Assembly (NCBI GenBank): GCA_964369965.1
Contig: CAYJGF010000005.1
Location: forward strand, 1-64,000
Origin: CAYJBH01 sp964369965
GTDB lineage: Bacteria; Bacillota; Clostridia; Oscillospirales; Ruminococcaceae
DNA: 64,000 nucleotides
Direction: 5' to 3'
This document shows positions 54,263-62,113 of this stretch, one piece after another (the first letter of the stretch is position 1; the number at the start of each line of letters is the position of its first letter). The notes under the pieces are model-generated. The model did not search any database. It had not been told where the DNA came from and saw only the letters and a program-made list of their open reading frames with translations. The position numbers and the translations under genes were made by a program.

Positions 54263-54887
54263 GTTTAATCCTATAGCTTAACGCTTCCAACGATTCACGA
54301 ATGTGTACATTTTCTATTTTTATCTCCTCGCTGAGTGGGGCAAGATTGTAATGACTGAAATTCCAAAAGTTTTTTATACCGCATTCAAACAACAGGGGCG
54401 CTAAACTCTCCGCGGCGCTTGTAGGTATACACAATACCGCGACTATTGGCTGATTTTTTTTGCAATACTCCCCTATCTCCGATATATCTCGGCATTCTAT
54501 ACCCTCTATTATCTTGCCGATTTTTGCAGGGTCGTTATCGAAAATTGCTACAAGATTATATCCTTTTGCAACATTTTGAAGGTATTTTATTATAGCACTC
54601 CCGAGACTACCGGCACCGATAAGTATACACTCCAGCGGTTTTTCGGCATATATGCGTTGTTCCAACTCCGTCTTAAGGTCGGTGACAAGGTATCCTATGC
54701 CCTGACGACCGAGACCGCCGAGCGAATTAAAGTCCTGTCGCACCTGACTTGCGGTAGTTCCCAGCCAGTCGGCAAGCTCTCTCGAAGAGACCTTTGTTAC
54801 ACCCGACCTTTCAAGCAGGGTTACATAACGCAAATATCGCGGCAATCGCCTTATAACCGGTAATGAAACTTTACTGATCTTATCCAT
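54249..54887 (-). CDS. rex: Redox-sensing transcriptional repressor Rex
   Basis: 212 residues. The N-terminal winged helix (about 1-80; SSRELADWLGTTASQVRQDF) binds DNA, and the C-terminal Rossmann domain (LIGAGSLGSAIIKYL) binds NADH, which releases DNA when NADH/NAD+ is high. It overlaps icd by 8 bp and DUF1015 by 14 bp, so it is co-expressed with ackA-acn-icd. I could not point to a clear Rex operator in the ackA upstream region. Confidence 0.95.
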   Translation of the reverse strand: MDKISKVSLPVIRRLPRYLRYVTLLERSGVTKVSSRELADWLGTTASQVRQDFNSLGGLGRQGIGYLVTDLKTELEQRIYAEKPLECILIGAGSLGSAIIKYLQNVAKGYNLVAIFDNDPAKIGKIIEGIECRDISEIGEYCKKNQPIVAVLCIPTSAAESLAPLLFECGIKNFWNFSHYNLAPLSEEIKIENVHIRESLEALSYRIKHENY

Positions 54888-56031
54888 CTATCTTACTTTT
54901 TACATAATCTGCAAACTCATGACAGGTGCACCCTGTGTTGCGACCCGTTATTTTTATCTTAGCCTCCCCGTACATGCACTCATCCAATGCTTTTTCAAGC
55001 TGTTTTGCCTTGTCTGCATAACCGATGTGTGCGAGCAACATGACCGAGGCACGGAACATGGAGCAAGGGTCGGCATAATCACCGCGACCCTCCGATATCA
55101 TGCGCGGAGCACTGCCGTGGATTGCCTCAAACATGGCGTATTTTTTGCCGATATTTGCACTACCTGCCGTGCCTACGCCGCCCTGAAACTCCGCCGCCTC
55201 ATCGGTGAGAATGTCGCCGTATAAGTTCGGCAGGACAAAGACTTGGAAGTCGCGACGACGTTTTTCGTCCACCAGCTTCGCGGTCATGATATCGATATAC
55301 CAGTCGTCCACCTCAATGCCGGGATAATCCTTTGCAACCTCATTGCACAGCTCTAAAAATCGACCGTCGGTCGTCTTTATTACATTTGCTTTGGTTATTA
55401 TTGAGACCTTTTTCTTGCCGTTTGCTTTAGCATAGTCAAATGCCGCCTTGGCGATGCGCTTTGTCCCCTCATCGGTGGTCACGGTGAAATCTACCGAAAC
55501 ACCACCCTCTAACGCAACACCCTTTGAGCCGAGTGCATATGCCCCCTCAGTGTTTTCACGAAAGAAGGTCCAGTCAATACCCTGGGCGTCGACCTTGACC
55601 GGTCGAACGTTGGCAAACAGGTCCAATTCTTTGCGCATTGCAACGTTTGCACTTTCAATATTTGGTAACCCGTCCCCTTTTCGTGGGGTGGTTGTCGGCC
55701 CTTTTAGTATTACATGGCAGGACTTCAACTCCTCCAATACATCTGCCGGTATCGCACAGTTTTGCGCCGCGCGGTTTTCAATGGTAAGCCCATCGATATC
55801 CATAAATTTAATCTTGCCGCTCGCGACCTCATCTTTTAAAACAAATTCCAAAATCTCGGCTGATTTTTTGGTTATGACCGGACCTATTCCGTCACCGCCA
55901 CAGACACCTATCACTATTTCAGGCAGTGCACTATAGTCAACAAACTCCGCATCTGCCATGCCTTTTGCCCTTTTTTGTTGCTCTATCAACAGCTCTTTGA
56001 ACTTTTCGGTTGCCTTTTCAATGTTCAACAT
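54880..56031 (-). CDS. icd: Isocitrate/isopropylmalate-family dehydrogenase (NAD-isocitrate type)
   Basis: 383 residues. Substrate and metal motifs are FRENTEGAYALG, IITKANVIKTTDG, DILTDEAAEFQGGVGTAGSA and AIHGSAPRM. Together with the preceding aconitase it would carry citrate to 2-oxoglutarate for glutamate synthesis, the usual oxidative branch of a clostridial incomplete TCA cycle. No leuB-type neighbours are present, so isocitrate is the favoured substrate. Confidence 0.85.
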   Translation of the reverse strand: MLNIEKATEKFKELLIEQQKRAKGMADAEFVDYSALPEIVIGVCGGDGIGPVITKKSAEILEFVLKDEVASGKIKFMDIDGLTIENRAAQNCAIPADVLEELKSCHVILKGPTTTPRKGDGLPNIESANVAMRKELDLFANVRPVKVDAQGIDWTFFRENTEGAYALGSKGVALEGGVSVDFTVTTDEGTKRIAKAAFDYAKANGKKKVSIITKANVIKTTDGRFLELCNEVAKDYPGIEVDDWYIDIMTAKLVDEKRRRDFQVFVLPNLYGDILTDEAAEFQGGVGTAGSANIGKKYAMFEAIHGSAPRMISEGRGDYADPCSMFRASVMLLAHIGYADKAKQLEKALDECMYGEAKIKITGRNTGCTCHEFADYVKSKIDG

Positions 56032-56054
56032 TAATTTATACCCTTTCCTTTATA

Positions 56055-57950
56055 TTATACTCTCAATACTCCACCGCGCATTATTATCTCCTGCCCTCGT
56101 TGAGAAAGCGTTGTCAATAACTTTATTTCTTTGTCCGATACTTTTGCGATCAATTCACCGGATTTCACCCCCGCGTGTATGCCGCTTATCTCAATAACAT
56201 CCCCCTCTTTTATCATGTCATAATCGTTAGGCTCTGCAAAGGTAAGGGGGAGTATGCCGTTGTTGATGAGATTCGCGGTGTGTATACGTGCAAAACTCTT
56301 GCATATCACGGCGCGCACACCGAGGTATAACGGAACCAGCGCGGCGTGTTCACGCGAGGAGCCCTGCCCGTAGTTGGCACCGCCGACGACCGTGCTGTTG
56401 CCGAGCTCCTTTGCACGGGCGGAAAATCCCTCATCGCATACCTTAAAACAATATTTTGATAGGTGCGGCACGTTGGAGCGAAACGGCAATACCTCCGCGC
56501 CGGCAGGCATTATATGATCGGTGGTTATGTCGTCGCCGACCTTCAACGAGACCGGCAAACTCAAACTGTCCGGCATAGGGGGACATACCGGCAGTGGTTT
56601 TATGTTCGCACCGCGTAAAATGTCAACCCCCTCAGAGGATGGTGCCGGCTGAATAAACATGTTGTCGTTCAGGTCATAATCGGGAGTCATGGCAATCTCA
56701 TCGCCAAAATCCTCCGCTTTAGCAGCGGCGAAATATCCTGCAACAGCGCTCGCCGCCGCCGTCTCGGGGCTGACGAGATAGACCTCAGCATCCTTTGTGC
56801 CGGAGCGACCTAAAAAGTTGCGGTTAAATGTCCGCAGACTCACGCCGGCGCCCTGTGGCGCAAATCCCATGCCGATACACGGACCGCAAGCACACTCTAA
56901 AATCCGTGCGCCTGCCGCAAGTATTTTTGCCGCCGCGCCACACTCTATCAACTTTTGAAGTATCATGCGTGAGCCGGGGGATACCGACAGGCTGACCTCG
57001 GGCGGTATTGTTTTGCCGTCCAAAATCCTCGCCACCGCTATGAGGTCGGAGAGGCTGGAGTTGGTGCAGCTACCGATGCAGACCTGTTGCACCATAATGT
57101 CACCAAGCTCCGATACCGGCTTTACATTGTCAGGACTGTGAGGACATGCGGCAAGCGGTGTGAGCTCGTCCATATTGATATCGATAACACGGGCATATTC
57201 GGCATCGTCGTCGGCAGATAGAGGGGAATAATCCCCCTCACGCCCCATAAGTGCGAGAAACTCGCGTGTGTTTTCATCGCTCGGGAATACCGAGGTGGTC
57301 GCTCCAAGCTCGGCGCCCATATTTGTGATGGTGGCGCGTTGTGTGACCGAGAGGTTTTTAATCCCCTCCCCACCGTACTCAATGATATGAGAAACGCCAC
57401 CTTTGACGGTGAGTATCGAGAGGACTTTAAGTATAACATCTTTGGCGGAAACACCGGTTTTAAGCGAGCCGGAAAGACGCACGAGAATGCTCTTTGGGGT
57501 CGGGATAAAGTAGGGTTTGCCTGCCATGGCAAGCGCGACATCAAGACCGCCCGCACCGAATGCAAGCGAACCTACGCCGCCGGCGGTGGGGGTGTGGCTA
57601 TCACTGCCTATCAAGGTTTTGCCCGGCTTTGCAAATCGCTCGAGGTGCAGTTGATGACAGATTCCGTTGCCCGGTCTTGAATAGACAACGCCGTATTTTT
57701 TTGCTACCGTGCGAATATATTCGTGGTCATCGGCATTTTTAAAATCACTTTGCAATGTGTTGTGATCGATATAAGCGACCGACAATTCCGTCTTGACACG
57801 CTGTACATCGAGTGCCTCAAGCTGTAGATAAGCCATTGTGCCGGTTGCATCCTGGGTGAGTGTCTGGTCTATTTTAATCGCCATTTCCCCCTGCGTCGAG
57901 CCATCGACGAGGTGATTTGAAAGTATTTTTTCTGCTATAGTTTGTCCCAT
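56055..57950 (-). CDS. acn: Aconitate hydratase
   Basis: Isomerises citrate to isocitrate through a 4Fe-4S cluster. 631 residues from ATG 57950, with AGGGGG upstream; an earlier ATG adds a doubtful tail. It is the shorter aconitase-X/mitochondrial-like type. Cluster Cys are visible in QQVCIGSCTNSS and ECACGPCIGMG, the His in DSHTPT, and the swivel domain has GSSREHAALVPLYLG. It sits between ackA and icd. Confidence 0.94.
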   Translation of the reverse strand: MGQTIAEKILSNHLVDGSTQGEMAIKIDQTLTQDATGTMAYLQLEALDVQRVKTELSVAYIDHNTLQSDFKNADDHEYIRTVAKKYGVVYSRPGNGICHQLHLERFAKPGKTLIGSDSHTPTAGGVGSLAFGAGGLDVALAMAGKPYFIPTPKSILVRLSGSLKTGVSAKDVILKVLSILTVKGGVSHIIEYGGEGIKNLSVTQRATITNMGAELGATTSVFPSDENTREFLALMGREGDYSPLSADDDAEYARVIDINMDELTPLAACPHSPDNVKPVSELGDIMVQQVCIGSCTNSSLSDLIAVARILDGKTIPPEVSLSVSPGSRMILQKLIECGAAAKILAAGARILECACGPCIGMGFAPQGAGVSLRTFNRNFLGRSGTKDAEVYLVSPETAAASAVAGYFAAAKAEDFGDEIAMTPDYDLNDNMFIQPAPSSEGVDILRGANIKPLPVCPPMPDSLSLPVSLKVGDDITTDHIMPAGAEVLPFRSNVPHLSKYCFKVCDEGFSARAKELGNSTVVGGANYGQGSSREHAALVPLYLGVRAVICKSFARIHTANLINNGILPLTFAEPNDYDMIKEGDVIEISGIHAGVKSGELIAKVSDKEIKLLTTLSQRGQEIIMRGGVLRV

Positions 57951-57972
57951 AATATTATATCCCCCTGTAAAA

Positions 57973-59169
57973 TTATGCCTTTGAAGCGAGCTCTTGTGTG
58001 TCGAGCGCAATCATCAGCTCCTCATTTGTCTCAACAACTAAAGAGATGACCTTTGCGTCCGGTGCACTGATATTCTTGGTGCCACGGCTGTTATTACTCT
58101 CCTCATCGAGTTTTGTGCCGAGAAATGATAGGGCGTTAACTATGGTGGCGCGATGCTCCGAATCATTCTCGCCGATACCGCCGGTGAAAATCAAAACATC
58201 AATTCCGTTCATCGCCGCGGCATATGCGCCGACATATTTGATAATCTGATAGTCCAACATGTCAATAGCCAGTCTTGAACGAGCATCGCCTTTATCCGCA
58301 TTCTCGCGTACATCGCGATTATCGCCGGATAATCCGCTGATGCCGAGCAATCCCGAGCGGCTGTTAAGCAGAGTTATGACCTCGGCGACGTTTATTTCAA
58401 GTTTTTCCGACATAAAGGACACGATGGTCGGGTCGAGGTCGCCGCTACGCGTTCCCATCAAAAGACCGGGCAAGGGGGATAGACCCATCGAGGTATCTAC
58501 ACTTTTGCCACCGTCGATGGCACATATAGAACTGCCGTTGCCGAGATGGCAGACCACCATTTTAAGGTCTTTAATGTCCTTGCCGACCATCTGCGCCGCC
58601 TTTTGCGACACAAAACGGTGGGAGGAGCCGTGAAAGCCGTAACGGCGCATACCGAAACGCTCATAATAGTCATACGGAATACCGTACATAAACGCTTTTT
58701 GTGGCATTGTTTGATGGAACGCAGTGTCAAAGACCGCTACGTGCGGCACGTCGCCCAAAACCTTTTGAGCACCTTTTATACCCATGATAGCGGCTGGATT
58801 GTGGAGCGGCGCAAAGTCGCTGACCTCCTCAATCTCGTCCACCACCTCCTCGGTTATTATGCAGGAAGCGGTAAACTTCGCCCCACCGTGAACGACTCGG
58901 TGACCGACGGCGGAGATATCGCTTATATCATTAATGACGGCAAGCTCGCCCTCATCAAGCAATTTTATAACCTTGTCAAGCGCTTCGGAGTGGTCGTGCA
59001 ACGGCTCGCTGAGCAGGCAATGTCTGCCATCCTCTAACTTGTGCTTAATGCAGGAGCCGTCGTGACCTATCCTCTCACACAGACCTTTTGCGAGAACCGT
59101 TTCACTCTCCATGTTGAGCAGCTGATATTTAAGCGATGATGAGCCGCAGTTGATAACCAAAACAATCAT
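57973..59169 (-). CDS. ackA: Acetate kinase
   Basis: 398 residues. Makes ATP from acetyl phosphate in fermentation. The N-terminal VINCGSSSLKYQL, HRVVHGG, FHGSSHRFVSQ, GNGSSICAI and IFTGGIGEN motifs are all present. It is the first gene of the minus-strand run, with its own promoter; pta is not in the window. Clustering with acn, icd and rex is unusual for ackA. Confidence 0.97.
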   Translation of the reverse strand: MIVLVINCGSSSLKYQLLNMESETVLAKGLCERIGHDGSCIKHKLEDGRHCLLSEPLHDHSEALDKVIKLLDEGELAVINDISDISAVGHRVVHGGAKFTASCIITEEVVDEIEEVSDFAPLHNPAAIMGIKGAQKVLGDVPHVAVFDTAFHQTMPQKAFMYGIPYDYYERFGMRRYGFHGSSHRFVSQKAAQMVGKDIKDLKMVVCHLGNGSSICAIDGGKSVDTSMGLSPLPGLLMGTRSGDLDPTIVSFMSEKLEINVAEVITLLNSRSGLLGISGLSGDNRDVRENADKGDARSRLAIDMLDYQIIKYVGAYAAAMNGIDVLIFTGGIGENDSEHRATIVNALSFLGTKLDEESNNSRGTKNISAPDAKVISLVVETNEELMIALDTQELASKA

Positions 59170-59222
59170 TTTAAATCCCTTTCAATCTCTTTATTGCCAT
59201 ATCTTCATATTATATATGTTAT

Positions 59223-59251
59223 ATTATAGCAAAATTACGACCGAGTTGCAA
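59223..59251 (-). promoter_or_regulatory. Promoter of the ackA-acn-icd-rex run
   Basis: On the minus strand: TTGCAA (59246-59251), 17-bp spacer, TATAAT (59223-59228), 53 bp before the ackA ATG. The tight spacing of the genes downstream suggests it serves the whole run. Confidence 0.65.
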
Positions 59252-59388
59252 CCAAAGTATGACAAAAAACTATCAATTTAAAAGTATATTTATTTTTTTG
59301 GCAATAGATATAATTTATCGGCTGTTTTGAGCGATTATATAGTTAAAAGAAACACATGATTTATTGTAGGAAGGAGTGAGTGTCTTTT

Positions 59389-59892
59389 ATGAATACAAAT
59401 ATAATCAATGTCACCGGTTATGTGACATACGCAAATCATTTGGTTGTCGGCGCACCGGGTCACGTCGGTGTCACCGGCGAGAATGTGGCGGAACAGACCA
59501 CACAGCAAGAGCCAAACAAAGGGACGGTCGGTGAAGAGCAGGCGCAATCTCGTCTGATAACCGCTTTGATGGAGCACTCACTTGAGATGCTTGAAAACGA
59601 GACAGAGCAGGCAAAGGCGAGGGCAGAGGAGCTTAAAACCTTGACCGAATGCATGAAAATTGCCGCCAAACTCTCAAAAGGTGAGGCATCGTTTGAGGAG
59701 ATCCGCTATCTGCAAAAGCATGGTATCGAGATGTACTCCATGGCGATGGCACTTCGCGACCCCGAGATAGAGGACGACAAGGGCAACGAGACGACGACCG
59801 AAATAAAGGGGGAAAACGACTCCTCCGGTGCGCAAAATAATAATGTCGCCGTGCAGATGGCGTCTGCTACATCCGATACTCAAGATGTTTAA
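59389..59892 (+). CDS. Hypothetical helical protein
   Basis: 167 residues from ATG 59389; a GTG at 59380 is another option, with AAGGAGTGAG at 59371-59380 between. It has a short N-terminal VTGYVTYANHLVVGAPGHVG stretch, then a long Glu/Lys/Ala helix predicted as coiled coil (about 60-125), then an acidic, Asn/Ser-rich tail. No signal peptide or membrane segment. Family unknown. It is monocistronic between ackA (divergent) and a hairpin. Confidence 0.6.
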   Translation: MNTNIINVTGYVTYANHLVVGAPGHVGVTGENVAEQTTQQEPNKGTVGEEQAQSRLITALMEHSLEMLENETEQAKARAEELKTLTECMKIAAKLSKGEASFEEIRYLQKHGIEMYSMAMALRDPEIEDDKGNETTTEIKGENDSSGAQNNNVAVQMASATSDTQDV

Positions 59893-59921
59893 AGTCGGCA
59901 AATATATAAATGCTCTCAATT

Positions 59922-59953
59922 AGGTGTTGAAAAACAAAGATTTTTCAACACCT
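59922..59953. terminator. 13-bp perfect hairpin, possible remnant of the 161-bp element
   Basis: AGGTGTTGAAAAA (59922-59934), 6-nt loop, TTTTTCAACACCT (59941-59953). The arms match the outer arms of the 161-bp element at 30458 (GTGTTGAAAAA/TTTTTCAACAC), and the loop keeps its CAAAG. It may serve as terminator of the preceding gene, although no T tract follows. Confidence 0.6.
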
Positions 59954-60032
59954 CTATTATACACCCCCACCGATTGACATTTTTTCATCATTCTGTTACT
60001 ATATTACAGAGACATAAAAACAGGGCAACTCT

Positions 60033-61169
60033 ATGACGACAGAATTTGAAAATATAATAATCGGTGCAGGGCTCTATGGGCTTTATTCCGCTTTGTTTTT
60101 GGCTAAAAAAGGCAAAAGGTCGTTGGTGCTGGAGGCGGACTCGGCGCCGTTTATGCGCGCAACATATATAAATCAGGCGCGTGTGCATATGGGGTATCAC
60201 TATCCGCGCTCGCTCTCCACCGCTATCAAGTCAAAAGGGTATTTCGACCGATTTTGTGCCGATTTCCCGGACAGTATATACAGCAGTTTTGACCAGGTCT
60301 ATGCCACCTCGGCGACCTTCAACTGGACAAATGCCGTGCAGTTTAAAAAATTCTGCGAGAGTGCCGACATCTCTTGTGAGGAGCTGCCGGTCTCACGATA
60401 CTTTAAAAGCGGCAGTTGCGACGGTGCGTTCATGACCAAGGAGTACACCTACGACGCGGCAATACTCTGTCGGCAAATTTTAGATGAGCTATCACATTAT
60501 TCCGATCTTGTAAATATCAAATACAACAGCCATGTGGTGGATATAAAACGCACCGATGAGGTTTTTGTACTAACCGATGAAATTGGTGGTCGGTACAGCG
60601 CGCGTTTTGTTCTCAACGCAACCTATGCCGGCGTGAACGAGCTGCATTTAAAGCTTGGGTTAGAGCCGTTTAAGGCAAAATACGAACTATGCGAGATAAT
60701 CCTTTGCACCGTCTCACCCGAACTTGAAAAAATCGGCATAACGGTGATGGACGGGCCATTTTTTTCCATAATGCCGTTTGGCAAGACGGGTCTGCACTCC
60801 CTCACCTCCGTCACATTCACCCCACACACCGCGAGTTTTGAGTCGGTGGCGACCTACAAGTGTCAGGAGCGACAACAAAAATGCCGCCCCGGTCGCCTAT
60901 ACAACTGCAATGAATGTCCTGAAAAACCTGCGAGCGCCTGGCCTTATATGTCCGCCCTCGCGAGAAAGTACCTTCGCGAGTGTTACGGCTTTGAATATCA
61001 ACGCAGTCTTTTTTCGGTGAAGCCGATACTGACCGCCTCGGAAGTGGACGACAGCAGACCCACCACCGTTAAAAAATTTTGTGAGGCACCGACCTTTGTC
61101 AGTGTCCTCTCCGGTAAGATAAACACGGTATATGATCTTGATGAGGTGTTGACAGATGGAGCAGTTTAA
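60033..61169 (+). CDS. FAD-dependent oxidoreductase of a surface-glycan locus
   Basis: 378 residues. The dinucleotide-binding start is IIIGAGLYGLYSALFLAKKG with the FAD-ribose Glu in LVLEAD; a DAO-like fold follows. Residues 278-296 carry a small Cys cluster (CQERQQKC, CNECP) that could bind metal. Such proteins occur beside glycosyltransferases in polysaccharide clusters, where they may oxidise a sugar or lipid carrier; the substrate is unknown. The next gene overlaps by 14 bp. Confidence 0.75.
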   Translation: MTTEFENIIIGAGLYGLYSALFLAKKGKRSLVLEADSAPFMRATYINQARVHMGYHYPRSLSTAIKSKGYFDRFCADFPDSIYSSFDQVYATSATFNWTNAVQFKKFCESADISCEELPVSRYFKSGSCDGAFMTKEYTYDAAILCRQILDELSHYSDLVNIKYNSHVVDIKRTDEVFVLTDEIGGRYSARFVLNATYAGVNELHLKLGLEPFKAKYELCEIILCTVSPELEKIGITVMDGPFFSIMPFGKTGLHSLTSVTFTPHTASFESVATYKCQERQQKCRPGRLYNCNECPEKPASAWPYMSALARKYLRECYGFEYQRSLFSVKPILTASEVDDSRPTTVKKFCEAPTFVSVLSGKINTVYDLDEVLTDGAV

Positions 61170-62088
61170 AGAAAAAAACTTTGTTTCGGCGGTGGTATAT
61201 GTCAATAACGACGCGGAAAGGATTGTTGTTTTTTTACAAAAAATCTACAGTTTTTTTGTGCAAAATTTTGAAAAATTTGAGATAATCTGTGTCGACGACA
61301 GCTCAAGCGACAACTCAAAGGCACTTATTAAAGAGACTGCGAAGGACATGAAAGGCTGTGTCACCCTGCTTAACATGAGCTTTTTTCAAGGGCTGGAGCA
61401 GGGGATGAACGCCGGAGTCGACCTCGCGATAGGGGATTTTGTTTTTGAATTTGACTCCTGCATGTTGGACTACCCAATCGACACCGTGAGAAAGGTCTAT
61501 GACCGGTGCCTTGAGGGGCACGACATAGTGGTGGCGGTTGCCGACAAAAGGTTGTTGTCCTCACGACTTTTTTATTTTTTATACAACCACACCGCCAACT
61601 CTCAGCATCGGTTGGAGAGTGAGATGTTTCGCATATTGTCACGGCGAGCGATAAATAGAATACACTCCATCAGCGCCTCGATACCGTATCGCAAGGCAAT
61701 ATATGCAAACTGCGGACTTAAAATGTCGTCGGTGCACTATGACGGGGTGGAGACCTCCCGTCGGCATCTGTCAAAAAAACAGCGCGTCAATCGTCATACA
61801 AACGCGATGGATGCAATGATTTTATACACCGACATAGCCTATCGCCTGTCCATGATAATGTCGGGCGTGATGATGCTCAGCGCGATAGCGGCGGCGATAT
61901 ATGTCCTTGTGGTGTTCTTCCTCGGTCACCCTATCAGCGGTTTCACCACCACCATGTTGGTCATGACCGGTTGCTTTTTCGGTGTGTTTGTCATTATGGC
62001 GATCATCTTAAAATACCTCGCACTGCTTATCGACCTTGTGTTTAAAAAACAGCAGTATCTAATAGAATCGGTCGAAAAACAGATGTAG
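61156..62088 (+). CDS. GT2 glycosyltransferase with C-terminal membrane helices
   Basis: 310 residues. A GT-A fold of the dolichol-phosphate-mannose/GtrB type: VVYVNNDAERIVVFL, the donor site CVDDSSSDNSKALI, and the metal-site region FEFDSCMLDYP in place of the usual DxD. Two C-terminal helices (about 235-257, 268-292) anchor it. It probably makes a polyprenyl-phosphate sugar. It overlaps the oxidoreductase gene and precedes a large membrane protein, a possible user of the lipid-linked sugar. Confidence 0.85.
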   Translation: MEQFKEKNFVSAVVYVNNDAERIVVFLQKIYSFFVQNFEKFEIICVDDSSSDNSKALIKETAKDMKGCVTLLNMSFFQGLEQGMNAGVDLAIGDFVFEFDSCMLDYPIDTVRKVYDRCLEGHDIVVAVADKRLLSSRLFYFLYNHTANSQHRLESEMFRILSRRAINRIHSISASIPYRKAIYANCGLKMSSVHYDGVETSRRHLSKKQRVNRHTNAMDAMILYTDIAYRLSMIMSGVMMLSAIAAAIYVLVVFFLGHPISGFTTTMLVMTGCFFGVFVIMAIILKYLALLIDLVFKKQQYLIESVEKQM

Positions 62089-62113
62089 TCGCTGTTGAAT
62101 AAGGAGTATATGC

